From Lepidostoma basale (Eukaryota > Arthropoda > Insecta > Trichoptera > Lepidostomatidae): a stretch of 64,000 bases of DNA. The stretch lies in contig JAHDVF020000872.1 of assembly GCA_022606425.2 (NCBI GenBank), positions 370,712 to 434,711 of the forward strand, in the 5' to 3' direction. Shown piece by piece: positions 41,790-51,837 of this stretch. The notes under the pieces are model-generated. The model did not search any database. It saw only the letters and a list, made by a program, of their open reading frames with translations, and was not told the origin of the DNA. Positions within the stretch are counted from its first letter, which is position 1. Every line of letters begins with the position of its first letter. The position numbers and the translations under genes are program-made.

Positions 41790-42640
41790 TAAAATAAACA
41801 CATCTTGTTTGAGACCCTGTGATACCATGAATTCATCTGTGAGCTCTCCTCCTATCTTGACTCTACATTTTGTATTATCCATGGTTGCTTTTACCAGTCT
41901 TACTAACTTCGTAGGGATTTTGAAGTTCAAGAGTACATCATACAGTTTCTCTCTACTGATATTATCATAAGCCTGTTTGAAGTCAATGAACAGCTGATAT
42001 ACATCGACATCAAATTCTCAGCATTTTGCTAGGATCTGCTTTACTGTGAACAATTGATCTGTTCCCAGCCCGGTACTCTCCGACGATGTTTTCTGCAAAG
42101 TGTTCCATTCTGTTTTTAAGTATTGTGGTAAAGATTTTGTATGATGTACTCAAAAGTGAGATGCCTCTATGATTCTCGCATTTCAGCTTGTCTCCTTTTT
42201 GTGGATTGGACATATTGTACTCATCTGCCAATCTTCAGAGATTTGTTCTAGGTTCCACATTTTTGATATAAATATATGGTTCAACTTATGGAGACGATCA
42301 TTTCCATATTTCAGTAGCTCAAATGGTATATTACCCACTCCCGGTGCTTTATTGTTTTTTTTAATTTCATGATCACTAATTTTACTTCTGTGAGTGTGGT
42401 GGGATTTACTTCGTGATCATTTTCTGTGGGTACCTCGGTTATTTCATTTTCGGAGCGTGTGTTTGGGTTAAGTATATGTTGGAAGTATTGCTTCCATCTG
42501 TCTTTGATCTTCTCTGAATTCTCTATGATGTCTCCCGCAGCGTTCCTACATAAGCTTGTATTTGGTTTGAACCCCTTCTTAAAAACGTTGACTGCTTTAT
42601 AAGCTTCTCTTGTGTTGTTTTCAATAAGGGATAATTTTAT
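41790..42640 (-). mobile_element. RTE-type LINE, RT domain, broken
   Basis: The minus strand, read from 42640, gives NNTREAYKAVNVFKKGFKPN, RWKQYFQHILNPN, then from 42231 SNPQKGDKLKCENHRGISLL and YKIFTTILKNRMEHFAENIV; a shifted frame gives QLFTVKQILAKC and LFIDFKQAYDNISREKLYDV (the first catalytic-Asp motif) with IPTKLVRLV beyond. These are RT blocks of an RTE-like LINE. At least four frame changes. YADD, the C-terminus and any tail are missing at the 41790 side. Confidence 0.82.
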
Positions 42641-43205
42641 GAATTATAATTAAGGAATTCGTGTATATTATAAGAAATTATTACGTATTTAAATATTAAT
42701 TGATATATTTTGATGACAATGCCTGCTTAATGGGTTCCATTCTCGTACCTAGACCCCCTTTATATTTCGTGCACCCTTAACATTTTTTTGCCATTAATTA
42801 CTTTGGGAATGATTAGTCTACATTTAAAATACACAATTTGTTTTAATGGCAGAGATAATTTTATGTATATTATAAGAAATTATTACGTATTTAAGTACCT
42901 GCAATTCTCATGCACCCCCAAATCTTTTTTGTCTTTGACGCGGATCACTTTGGAAATGACTGGTCTAAACTGAAGCGCGTTGTACCGAATCAAAAGTACT
43001 CGGATCGTTCAGACCCTTGACTCGAAAACGATCTGTTTTAGATTTTTTCGGGAAAAAATTAATGAAATGGTCCTTAAGTAATAAAGTACAAGGTTGTTTT
43101 CCTTGAAATATGGGTTAATATTTATTGAAGAGTCAAAACGAAATCAAGCAAACAATTTAATACAGTTTCTTAGATTTGAAGGCTTAAATTTTTTATTTAA
43201 CGTTA
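42641..43205. repeat. Unassigned, with an internal direct repeat
   Basis: TATATTATAAGAAATTATTACGTATTTAA occurs at 42663 and again at 42864 (about 200 bp apart) followed in each case by a similar CATGCACCC/CGTGCACCC region and ACTTTGG-AATGA. It looks like an old ~200-bp tandem duplication. Confidence 0.55.
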
Positions 43206-43212
43206 TATCAAT

Positions 43213-43330
43213 TAATAATTAAATAAAACGATGTTTTTTAACTACTTCCACTTTTGTCTTTATTTAGACAGCTGTCTAAATAAAGACAAAAGTGGAAGTA
43301 GTTAAAAAACATCGTTTTATTTAATTATTA
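43213..43330. repeat. Perfect 118-bp palindrome
   Basis: Arms of 59 bp meet at 43271/43272 (AGACAG|CTGTCT) with no loop and no mismatch that I can find. The arm includes GACAAAAGTGGAAGTAGTT. A single diverged arm recurs at 43672-43735. Confidence 0.92.
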
Positions 43331-43754
43331 TTTAAAATGAACTTCCATCAAGAGATTTCAGTAAAATCATTTGGTTATATCAATTGTCTTGTTTTTATTT
43401 AGGGCATTATAAACTTAATATAGCAAACAAAATTTCCAAGAAGGTCATCATTTTGCTTGCTTTGTTTATAAGAAAACGTGGAAAATACAAGTATATTCTT
43501 CCAGCTTCTCAGAAATATTAATGAAAACGTCTGTTCTCTAGAAGTTATATTAATTTTATAAAATAAACTCAAAGGTGGAAAAAACATTGATTTAATTGAT
43601 AAAATCGTTAGTATGCAGTTCTACGCTGCTAACGTCGATGCCAGCAAGACTGACGGAACCGGTCACTGTCGAAATAAAGACAAAAGTGGAAGTAGTTTAA
43701 ATACATCGCTTATTCAATTATTATTTAAAATGAACTTCTATTAAATGAACTTCT
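43331..43754. repeat. FB-1 piece and a palindrome-arm copy
   Basis: 43520-43568 has an FB-1 arm part (AACGTCTGTTCTCTAGAAGT). 43672-43745 has GAAATAAAGACAAAAGTGGA and TTATTTAAAATGAACTTC, a second copy of the right arm and flank of the palindrome at 43213. The rest is AT-rich with nothing named. Confidence 0.6.
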
Positions 43755-44170
43755 TCTTCTTCGATGGCCCTACAGCCCATATCGAGCCTTAGCCTCCAGT
43801 ATTCTTCGCCTCCAACTCCTCCTGTCCTCCGCTTCGACCCTCCAATCTAACACTCGTAACAATCTTGCCCCATCTCTCCCAACTTCATCCTCCCATCGCA
43901 GCCTTGGTCGTCCAATTGGTCTTCTTCTACCTGGGTGCCACTCCAGCAATCTTTTTGGGGTTCGCGATGACGGCATCCTCTGCACGTGACCGTGCAGTGC
44001 ACTCTGACCTGTGTGAAGAGACTGGGAGCTTTGTAAATATGGTACAGTTCGTCATTATGCCGCACTCTCTAGCTTTCACCGTCATACACAGATCCCAGAA
44101 TTCTGCACATCACCCTTTGTCATTGTCCACGCCTCACATCCATAGGTCACTACTGTTCGGATGATTGTTT
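43755..44170 (-). mobile_element. RTE-B-type LINE 3' end
   Basis: The minus frame 43985-43770 reads RTPKRLLEWHPGRRRPIGRP, RLRWEDEVGRDG, RRSWRRRILEAKARYGL. Upstream in another frame is MKTIIRTVVTYGCEAW near 44150. The TTCTTCTTC at 43751-43763 is the tail. Two frame changes. Confidence 0.8.
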
Positions 44171-44194
44171 TCATTGGATTATCCATATTGAAAA

Positions 44195-44400
44195 TCATTT
44201 GATTACCCATATTAAATAATTACTAAAAAATAAATACGTCTGTTTTCCAGATGTTTTATTACATTTATAGGAATGATATGTTTCGTGTTGCTTGGGCTTT
44301 ATAAAATGTTTGGTTCGCCTTAGCAAAGCAAAACATGTCATTCTTTTGTTATAAATAAAATAATACTTTTAAAAAATGGACGTTTTTAAACGTATTAATT
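44195..44400. repeat. FB-1 fold-back
   Basis: Left arm AATACGTCTGTTTTCCAGATG, TTTCGTGTTGCTTGGGCTTTA; right arm TTCGCCTTAGCAAAGCAAAAC, CATGTCATTCTTTTG. Confidence 0.78.
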
Positions 44401-44554
44401 AAATTTTTTTTGATACCTGAATGTGGATTACGTTAATATTCTTCCTAATTTTAAATGTCCGTGAATATTCAGTCCTAGTACATTTTGCCTCACATACTCA
44501 CTATAATCATTTTAAGTATTATATAATAAATAAACTAACTATTTATTATACTTA

Positions 44555-44645
44555 AAGAGACGTATGTCAGGACAGAACAGTGTGGCGTTCCATTCTTTCT
44601 GCCTACCCCTCCGGGGAGACGGCGTGATGGTAAGTTAGTTTCAGT
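44555..44645 (+). mobile_element. RTX-A terminal 90 bp, TTAG tail
   Basis: GACGTATGTCAGGACAGAACA to CCTCCGGGGAGACGGCGTGA, then GGTAAGTTAGTTTCAGTTAG. Confidence 0.85.
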
Positions 44646-44652
44646 TAGTTAT

Positions 44653-45365
44653 AAACTAACTAACTAACTAATCATCACGCCGTCTCCCCGAAGGGGTAGG
44701 CAGAAAGAATGGACTGCCACACTTTTCTTTCCTGACATATTTCTCTCGCTTCCTCAACATTCATACATCGTGTCATGCACGCGCGTCGATTTCTCTGACT
44801 CCTCACATGGCCGACATTCAATATTTAATTTATTTGATCGTGCCACGTTTTCCTCGGTCTTCCTCTATTTCTGGTTCCATTTACATCATTAACAAATGAT
44901 AAATTTTTTTTACCATTCTTTCTTCATTCATTCTTTGCATATGTCCAAACGATCTAAATGATCCTTTCATTATTTTGTTCATGACACCATCATTTGCACC
45001 GCATTCACTTCTTATATTTTCATTCGAAACTCTATCATACACAGAGTATCCACACATTCGTCTAAGAGATCTCATTTCTACTGCATGTATTCTACTTTCA
45101 TCCTTATTTTGCCAGTTCCATGCTTCGCTTCCATACATAAGGGTCGGTAGAAAAACACCATTGTGCACTGCCATTCTAGATTTTTTGGATAGGTTTTTGT
45201 TTGCGATGACAACTTTAAGTGCACTATTCTCTTTTTTGCTTGCTCCAACCCTTCTTTCAATATCCCTCTACACTCACCCATCTCTTGTAAACAAACTACC
45301 TAAGTACATGAACTCAACTACTTGCTCCAAATTTTCACCATTCACGCTAATGCTGCAGACTGTCA
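44653..45365 (-). mobile_element. RTX-A LINE 3' end, tail to tail with its neighbour
   Basis: Starts CTAACTAACTAACTAATCATC. The frame 45174-44881 reads MAVHNGVFLPTLMYGSEAWN, RSLRRMCGYSVYDRVSNENI, FRSFGHMQRMNEERMVKK. Beyond it the copy extends to VNGENLEQVVEFMYLGSLFT near 45280-45340. Arg/Cys block and SAYPFGETA intact on the left. Immediate neighbour 44555-44645 is on the opposite strand, so the two TTAG tails face each other. Confidence 0.9.
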
Positions 45366-45430
45366 TAGTTTATAAAATAATAAATAGAAATAAATATGTC
45401 TGTTTTCCAGAAGTTTATTTAGTTTAGTTT
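45366..45430 (+). repeat. FB-1 arm fragment
   Basis: AATATGTCTGTTTTCCAGAAG followed by TTATTTAGTTTAG. Confidence 0.55.
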
Positions 45431-45591
45431 ACATTTTGTCTCACATACTCTCTGTAATCATTTTAAGTAAATATACTCGTATAATATCAATTGTAACAAT
45501 AATTCGGACAGAATACGAAATGAAGTCATCTATCGAAAAGCCAATGTTTGCAATCTGCCCAACAGAATAATTACAAACGTAATTGGGTCGT

Positions 45592-45770
45592 GGTCTAAGG
45601 ATAGAACGGTTGGTTCCTGATCCAGGAGACATGGGACCTGGACACGAGCAAATTCTTTCTTCATAATAATGTTCTTTTTTCTGCTCATATTGAAGATTAC
45701 AAAATATATTCGAATACCATTGATTTAAATCTTTAGTGTCAGACTTTAAAAGAAATACATTCAGATATCA
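45592..45770 (+). mobile_element. S2 SINE-like repeat
   Basis: GGTCGTGGTCTAAGGATAGA, GGTTCCTGATCCAG, TTCATAATAATGTTCTTTTT, CTGCTCATATTGAAGATTAC. Matches 38509-38690. Confidence 0.62.
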
Positions 45771-45784
45771 AAAACGATTTAAAT

Positions 45785-45905
45785 TAAGTTTTAAATGTCC
45801 GTTATCTAGAAATTGTGTTATATTTATGTGAATGACATTCTTCGCTTTGCTAAGGGTATATTTTGTTAATTTAAATTTCTCATTGAAGTTCATTTTAAAT
45901 TATGA
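45785..45905 (+). repeat. FB-1 arm fragment
   Basis: AAATGTCCGTTATCTAGAAAT, TTATGTGAATGACATTCTTC, GCTTTGCTAAGG. Confidence 0.6.
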
Positions 45906-45929
45906 AAATGAAATTTAGAAGCATGAATA

Positions 45930-46830
45930 CAAAAGAAGGATAAATGAATAATAATAGTCTGGTGCCGGACCCGGAGTGTACGTGCGGCGGGGGGCCCCAG
46001 ACCGCCTTCCACATCCTCTGGGAGTGTAGTTCCCTGGTGAGCGCGCGGAATCGGATGATAGATGATGTAAAAGTGGCTGTCCGCCCGGTCTGGAACTCAG
46101 ATCTGACGGAGAGTCAACATAACTTTGGGTGTTTGAAAGTATTCGTGAGAGCGTGGATTAATGCATTTGCCGAAGCCGACACTTAGCCGGCCTCCAAGTA
46201 TATAAGGATGCTGGGGCTACTGCTCCTGGATAGAGGGGTTTTTACGGTTGTCTACCGTAATTTCACCGGAATTTGTGCTGTTTCTTGCCTTCTGAGGGTG
46301 CGCTGTTTTCCAGCTGGGAGAGGGAGGTTGCCCCTCTGTGACGGGTCTCGTTCCTCTCCCTGTTGGCCATAATAATAATTTGTGCAGTGGTTTTATTTAT
46401 TTATTTAATATTATGAAATGCTTCCTAAACCTCGTCCTTAGTCCTACATGCCAAAAACTGTACTCTACGTTATTATTATTATTTTTTTTTCCCATCCCGC
46501 ATTTGTCTCCTCTGCCTCTCCTGTTCTTCCCGCTGTATATTCCTGTGGTGTATATTTTATCTTTTATATAATTTTCCTCAAATGTTCATGTATTATATAT
46601 TATGCTTATTTATTTATTTAATAAAGTACAGCGGAGCATAGAAGTGAAATTGAGTAGATTAAATGTGGTCTGGCACCCCCTTGTTGTTGCCGTATTTAAA
46701 TGTAAGTCCCGGATGGACCGGGGACAGGCCCAGGGAGTGTACGAGCGAGGCTGATAAAAGGGCGCCGCTACGCCCTATAACAGCCTCGGGTATGTGGCGG
46801 GAACTTCTATGTTCCTTTTTTTTTTTTTAA
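45930..46830 (+). mobile_element. R1-like LINE, ORF2 C-terminus and long 3' UTR
   Basis: The frame 45944-46186 has PECTCGGGPQTAFHILWECS, a Cys-x-Cys...His-x4-Cys pattern like the C-terminal zinc-knuckle of R1/Jockey-type ORF2, then LKVFVRAWINAFAEADT and a stop. About 630 bp of 3' UTR follows, with GGGTCTCGTTCCTCTCCCTG, GTACAGCGGAGCATAGAAGT, GATGGACCGGGGACAGGCCC and CCTCGGGTATGTGGCGGGAA, ending in a T run at 46816. The second copy at 53646-54187 shares the last ~540 bp closely. The clade is uncertain. Confidence 0.75.
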
Positions 46831-47295
46831 ATGAATAATAAATGCAGTAAATATGAGATCTCTTAGACAAATGTGTGGAAATTCTGTGTATGATAGTGTC
46901 GAATGAAAATATAAGAAGTAAATGCAGTGCAAATGAAAGTGTTATGAACGGAAAATTATGACGGTTTGGACACATGAAAAGGATGAATTTATAAACATTG
47001 TAAAAAACGGTATATGTTAAGGATTTAAATGGATCTGAAAATAAAGGTAGACCAAGGAATACTTGGCACGATCAAATAAATCAAATATTGAATGTCGGCC
47101 ACGTGAGGAATCGGAGAAATCGACGTGCATTCATGACACGATGTGTAAATGTTGAGGAAGCGAGGTTGTTTCAGTCCTTATTTCTGCTTATCCCTCCGGG
47201 GAGAAGGCGTAAGGGTGCCTGTCCACCGTAGCGGACAGCGGACTCCACAACCTAGCTCCGCTCCGGTGGACAGGCACCCTAATGGTTAGTTAGTT
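46831..47295 (+). mobile_element. RTX-A LINE 3' end with a Harbinger-like insertion
   Basis: INAVNMRSLRQMCGNSVYDS, frameshift, SECSANESVMNGKL, RFGHMKRMNL, then RRPRNTWHDQINQILNVGHV, RRNRRAFMTRCVNVEEAR and SAYPSGEKA. The terminus is split by the 67-bp element at 47213 and resumes ATGGTTAGTTAGTTAGTGG. Confidence 0.85.
47213..47279. mobile_element. 67-bp Harbinger-like MITE
   Basis: TIRs GGGTGCCTGTCCACCGTAGC / GAGCGGAGC... i.e. reverse complement GGGTGCCTGTCCACCGGAGC. Flanked by TAA on both sides (47210-47212, 47280-47282); removing it restores the RTX-A end GGCGTAATGGTTAG. A 3-bp TAA duplication and GGG ends fit PIF/Harbinger elements. No coding capacity. Confidence 0.78.
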
Positions 47296-47584
47296 AGTGG
47301 CAAGAATTCAATAATCAAACGACCGACCGATGTAGTCAACTGATTTCCTCTTGACCCTTGTAATTATTCTGTTAGACAGATTGCAAACATTGGCATTTCG
47401 ATAGCAAATTTCATTTTGTATTCCGTCTAGCAATTTTTAGGTGTAGAATTCAAATGAGAACTGTCCACCAAATGCTTGATAAAATATTGATTGCTCAATA
47501 TTGTATAAATGTTGAACTCTGATATGAGAATTATTAACATGATAGACGGAGTTAAATGTTTAACCAGTTTTTGTATGAATTAGG
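47296..47584. other. No recognised feature
   Basis: AT-rich, non-coding. Confidence 0.5.
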
Positions 47585-47905
47585 TATACAACCACTTTAT
47601 TTTTGAGATTGAGGGCTACCGGTTTCGCTCTATGCGAGCTTCCTCAGGGCTTTATACATACTGTATAAGGGTGCCTTTATCCGGGCAGAGATTTTACGAA
47701 ATTTATTGGTGAATTTTTACCTCACTCACCGCTCCGCCACCTAGTTCTGCTCCGATGGACAGGCACCCTAAAGCCCTGAGGTAGCTCACATAGTGCGAAA
47801 CCAGTAGGCCCTCATTCTCAAAAATTAAGTGGTTGTATACCATACACATGCAAAACTGTTTAATTAATTTTTAAATATGTCCAACCACCAAGTAATTGCT
47901 TCTTA
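47585..47905. repeat. FB-2 fold-back with a MITE at its centre
   Basis: The left arm GGTATACAACCACTTTATTT ... TTCGCTCTATGCGAGCTTCC ... AGGGCTTTATACATACTG is mirrored by TAAAGCCCTGAGGTAGCTCA ... AGTGCGAAACCAGTAGGCCC ... AAGTGGTTGTATACC. The 100-bp element 47669-47768 sits at the centre. Confidence 0.85.
47669..47768. mobile_element. 100-bp Harbinger-like MITE in FB-2
   Basis: Left end GGGTGCCTTTATCCGGGC, right end CTCCGATGGACAGGCACCC, flanked by TAA (47666-47668 and 47769-47771). Without it the FB-2 centre reads ATACTGTATAAAGCCCTGAG. Same family as 47213-47279. Confidence 0.78.
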
Positions 47906-47999
47906 TCAAAGGAGTGTAATGTTGTTTAAATACTTTTTATGTTTATAAGACAGAACAAAACAACGACGCAACTTAATATTTTCCCAGCATTTGTTTATA

Positions 48000-48415
48000 T
48001 AAAACAAATTCTTTTTCTTCTTCTTCAGCCTGTTTTGAGGGTAGGCCTACTCTCGTCTTTTACACTCCCTTTTATCCTGAGCGATCCGTATCCAGCCACT
48101 TCCCGCATTCTTCTGGAGATCGTTGTGCCAACGCAACTGTGGGCGCCCAACTCCACGGCTTGCCGTTCTCGGGTACCAGCACAGCAGTCACCTTGACCAC
48201 TTTTCATCTGGGTCAGTATTCGACATCGGAGACTTTTGTCCTGGTTTGAATGTCCTCATTTCTGACTCTGTCACGCAAGCTAATACCCAACATGCCTCTC
48301 AGCATTACTTTCTGTATGACTCTCTGCTTGTTGGCACTTTTTGTTTACATTGTGACTATCTCAATACCATAAGTGAACACTGGCAGAATACAGGTGTTTA
48401 ATGCTCTACTTTTAA
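48000..48415 (-). mobile_element. RTE-B-type LINE 3' end, decayed
   Basis: On the minus strand CILPVFTYGIEIVTM near 48385, then LTQMKSGQGDCCAGTRERQA, VELGAHSCVGTTISRRMREV from 48205 down. The right edge TTCTTCTTCTTC at 48009-48023 (GAA tail) marks its 3' end. Many indels. Confidence 0.7.
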
Positions 48416-48424
48416 GGTTTATGG

Positions 48425-49310
48425 ATATTTAAGGATTCTTCAAAATGTACCCAAAATTTATGAACGAATACGGAGTGGGCACAAAACTAATATGGGCGGT
48501 TGCTTCTCTATACGAGGGTAAATGGGGACATCACGCCCTGGTTTCATATCACAAAGGGTGTTAAGCAGGGCTGCGTGATGTCTCTATGGTTGTTCAATCT
48601 GTATATGAACAAGCAAATGGGGGAAAAGAAGGGAAGAGCAAATGACAGTTTGTTATATAAGTGTGAACGAAGAGAACTTGGAACAGGTGAGGGAATTTGT
48701 ATATTTAGGTAGCATATTCACAGCGGTTGGCCGAACGGATAGTGACGTCGAATGAAGGGTTGGTGCGGGTAACAAAGTGAATGGAGCTTGAAAAATAGTT
48801 ATTGGAAACAAGAATTTATCAATGAAAGCGGAAATGGCCGTTCACAATGGAGTTCTAGTCCCAACCCTTATGTATGGAAGCGAAGCATGGAACTGGCAGA
48901 AGAAGGATGAGAGCAGAATAAATGCGTTAGAGATGAGGTCCCTAAGATGTATGTGTGGTAGAACGATGAACAACAGAATCTCTAATGCTGATATTAGAAA
49001 GGATTGTAGAGCGAAAGAAGGTATTATGAACAAAATTATGAAAGGATTGCTGCGTTGGTTCGGACATATGGAACGCATTGGTGAGGAAAGAATGGTTAAA
49101 AAAGTATACGTTTACGATGAAAATGAAATACGGAGTCAATGTAGACCGAGGAAAACATGGAATGACCAAATTAATCAATTGTTAAAGGTTGGTCATGTTA
49201 GAAGCCGGAATAATCGACGTGCGTGTATGACTCGCTGTATGAATGTGGAGTAAACTAGAGAGGTATGTCAGGATAGAGTAGTGTAGCGGTCCATTAGTGA
49301 TGGTTAATTG
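48425..49310 (+). mobile_element. RTX-A LINE, long copy from the RT core to the Arg/Cys block
   Basis: Opens with FLRIHQNVPKIYERIRSGHK-like decay, then SLYEG; frame 48500 gives VNGDITPWFHITKGVKQGCV and MSLWLFNLYMNK (the motif before the active site). The YADD region is deleted. EFVYLGSIFTAVGRTDSDVE, VIGNKNLSMKAEMAVHNGVL, then the frame 48822-49253: YGSEAWNWQKKDESRINALE, RSLRCMCGRTMNNRISNADI, LRWFGHMERIGEERMVKKVY, RPRKTWNDQI and RNNRRACMTRCMNVE, with a stop just after. The AYP/GETV end is mostly deleted. Confidence 0.88.
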
Positions 49311-49609
49311 TTGAATTTTTTTTAAATCAATTTAAATTTAGAAGTTATAGATTCGGATGGAACGATTCAATATCTCAGTGTACCTTTGATTGTTTCAATT
49401 CAGGTCCTAATTAGAACATTCCAGAATATTCAGATACAAATAAAGTTTTGGAGTAGAGATGGTAACATGCCTGGCGTATTAAAACTTCGAGCAGAGTAAG
49501 TTTAAGTCGCGATTATTTGGACAAGTTTTGTTCTAAGACCCGTTTTTCTTGAGCGTAAGTTTGAATAGAGTTTTACTCGTTATTTCTCTATAAAGGTATT
49601 TTCATTTAC

Positions 49610-49960
49610 AAAGAAAAAAGTATCATGACAGTGTGCATCATTAGCGTTAATGGTGAAAATCTGGAACGAGTAGATGAGTTTGTGTATTTAGTTAGTATGT
49701 TTACAAATGATGGACGAGTGGAGAGGGATATCGGAAGTATGGTTGGGGTAGGCAACAAAGTAAACGGTGCACTTAAAGTTGGCATCGCAAACAAAAAAGC
49801 TAAAATGGCAGTGCACAATGGTGTTCTTGTACCGACCCTTATGTACGAAAACATAGCATGAAACTGGCAAAAGAAGGATGAAAGTAAAATAAATGCAGTA
49901 GACATGTGATCTCTTAGACGAATGTGTTGAAAATCTGTATATGAAAGAGTGCATTTTTTG
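49610..49960 (+). mobile_element. RTX-A LINE internal piece
   Basis: MTVCIISVNGENLERVDEFV, YLVSMFTNDGRVERDIGSMV, VGNKVNGALKVGIANKKAKM, AVHNGVLVPTLMYENIA then a stop. It ends at VYERV near 49955, next to FB-3. Confidence 0.85.
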
Positions 49961-50280
49961 TTAAATCTACACTAGCGCCATCTATTAAGAATAGGTGTAG
50001 GCATTAAGCAGAAAATCTTTATAAATGCACTGTGAAAGGCTACATTTGCTAGACAATGCCAGGAGAATACTTCTTCAATTTTTATGCTTTTTTAAACTTG
50101 GACCAGTTTTTGGTTTTTCTTGAATGTTACCAATATTTGTAGATAAATACTGGATTTCACCCATTGCGGGTTAATCATTTTTAAGGATTGATTGTATCTC
50201 AATAGAGACGAAGATGTTAATTGTTTTTTGGAAACAGAATATGGTGGTCGAGGCGTTTACAGGACTTATGACCTATATTT
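49961..50280. repeat. FB-3 repeat
   Basis: CTACACTAGCGCCATCTATTA at the left, GATAAATACTGGATTTCACCC, TCTCAATAGAGACGAAGATG and GTGGTCGAGGCGTTTACAGG at the right. The middle part of the family is missing. Confidence 0.75.
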
Positions 50281-50549
50281 TCAATATATTCCATTAACTT
50301 ATTAAATCTTGTTTATAATGATCAATTCGAATATCAAAAGTGCTTAGAAAAATATATATAATATATATAATGTTCTTTATGTACCCAATCGCTTCAAATA
50401 ATAAATATAGCAAGTTATGTGATTCAGGAAAATAAGCTCGTCTTCGGAAAATTTTTAATCGAATAAAATTTGTTCAATTCTTATAAGTAAATTGAAAATG
50501 TGTTGACAGCGATAACTTAGCAGTTTTCAAATTGATTAAAAAGTTTTTT
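50281..50549. other. No recognised feature
   Basis: AT-rich. ATATATTCCATTAACTTATTAAATC (25 bp at 50284) recurs in close form at 57783, so the two stretches may share a common repeat. Confidence 0.4.
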
Positions 50550-50880
50550 TTGTGTATTTGGTATACAACCACTTTATTTCTGAAAATGAGGGCCTACCGA
50601 TTTTGCTCTATGCGAGCTTCCTCAGGGCTTTATACAGACTGTATAAAGCCCCCAGGGCTTGTTGGGCTAGGGCTTGGATGATAGCTTTATACATACTGTA
50701 TGTATAAAGCCAGTATGTATAAAGCTCTAAGGAAGCTCGCATAGAGCGAAACCGGTAGGCCCTCATTCTTAAAAATGAAGCGGTTGTATACAAAATACAC
50801 AAAAAAGCCGTTTAAGTAATTTTAAATATGTCCAACCACCTAGTAATAGCTTATTATCAAAGTTTAAGAAGTTTTATTTT
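50550..50880. repeat. FB-2 fold-back, complete copy
   Basis: Left arm GGTATACAACCACTTTATTTC, TTGCTCTATGCGAGCTTCCTC, AGGGCTTTATACAGACTGTAT; right arm AGGAAGCTCGCATAGAGCGAA, ACCGGTAGGCCCTCATTC, GCGGTTGTATAC. The centre holds extra short inverted copies of CTTTATACATACTGTATG (50690-50720). Confidence 0.85.
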
Positions 50881-50904
50881 TCTACTTTTAAATTTCTGTT
50901 TTAA

Positions 50905-51420
50905 TTTTTTTAATTAACCGTCATGCCGTTTCTCCGGTAGGGTAAGCAGAGATGATGAAACGCCACATTTTTCTATCCTGACATAATTCTCGTGCCTCTT
51001 CTACACTCACACATCGTGATATGCACGCTCGTCGATTGTTCCCACTTCGAACATGGCCGCCTTTCAGTAATTGATTAATTTGGTCATGCCATGTCTTCTT
51101 TGGTCTTTCTCAACTTTTTTTGCATTCACACTACTTGTACTCGTATATATGTATTATATGTATCGTTTTAATAATTTTTCTCTCATCCATTCGTTCCATA
51201 TGTCCAAACCATCTAACTGACCTTTGATTAATTTTATTAAGGACACATTAATCCGCCTTACAACTTTTCTAACTTCACCATTAGATATTCTATCATACAT
51301 TTTTTCCGCACATTCTTCTTAGTGACCTTATTTTTTACGACATTTTTCCTACTTTCATCCTTATTCTGCCAACTCTAAGCTTCACTTCCATACACAAGGG
51401 TCGGCACTAGAACTCCATAT
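50905..51420 (-). mobile_element. RTX-A LINE, diverged subfamily
   Basis: TTAATTAACCGTCATGCCGTT, the reversed Arg/Cys block, CATGTCTTCTTTGGTCTTTC, ending near CTTCCATACACAAGGGTCGG (YGSEAW region). Resembles 10500-11110 and 22620-23165. Confidence 0.78.
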
Positions 51421-51837
51421 AAATAAAATAAAACTCTTTTAAGATACATATTTAATTTGTTGCATTTTTTTACAACTTGTTTTTATTCCAAGTTCCTCGA
51501 ATCTGTAAGTTGTAATTTTCATAAGGTAAACAAAGAATTTGAATTCGAAAGGTTGGTTTATTTTAATTATAATATATTACCATATTGTTTTTAAACACAA
51601 ATGAATAATTTCTCTTTTTCTTTTTTATACACTTTGTTTATACAAGATTTACAATAATAAAATTTTAATTACATAGACATGTTTTGAACAACCAGTCCTT
51701 TTTCAGTGATACAGATTTGAAATATTTTAAAATTGTTTACATGATCTGACAGATGTCTTAGCGATTTATTTTTATAACATCTGTCAGAACATGTAAACAA
51801 TTTTATAATATTTTTAATCTGTATGTATCTTATAACG
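51421..51837. repeat. Unassigned, with an imperfect fold-back at 51700-51835
   Basis: ACAGATTTGAAATATTTTAAAATTGTTTACATGATCTGACAGATGT (from 51711) is mirrored by ACATCTGTCAGAACATGTAAACAATTTTATAATATTTTTAATCTGT; arms ~45 bp with a few mismatches. The rest is AT-rich. Confidence 0.6.

Noticed and set aside
47939..48401. Plus-strand frames of 85 and 92 codons
   Set aside because: They are opposite a decayed RTE-B 3' end whose GAA tail fixes the minus orientation.
49961..50280. Direct link between RTX-A and FB-3 as one composite element
   Set aside because: Other RTX-A and FB-3 copies occur alone, so adjacency is chance or insertion.
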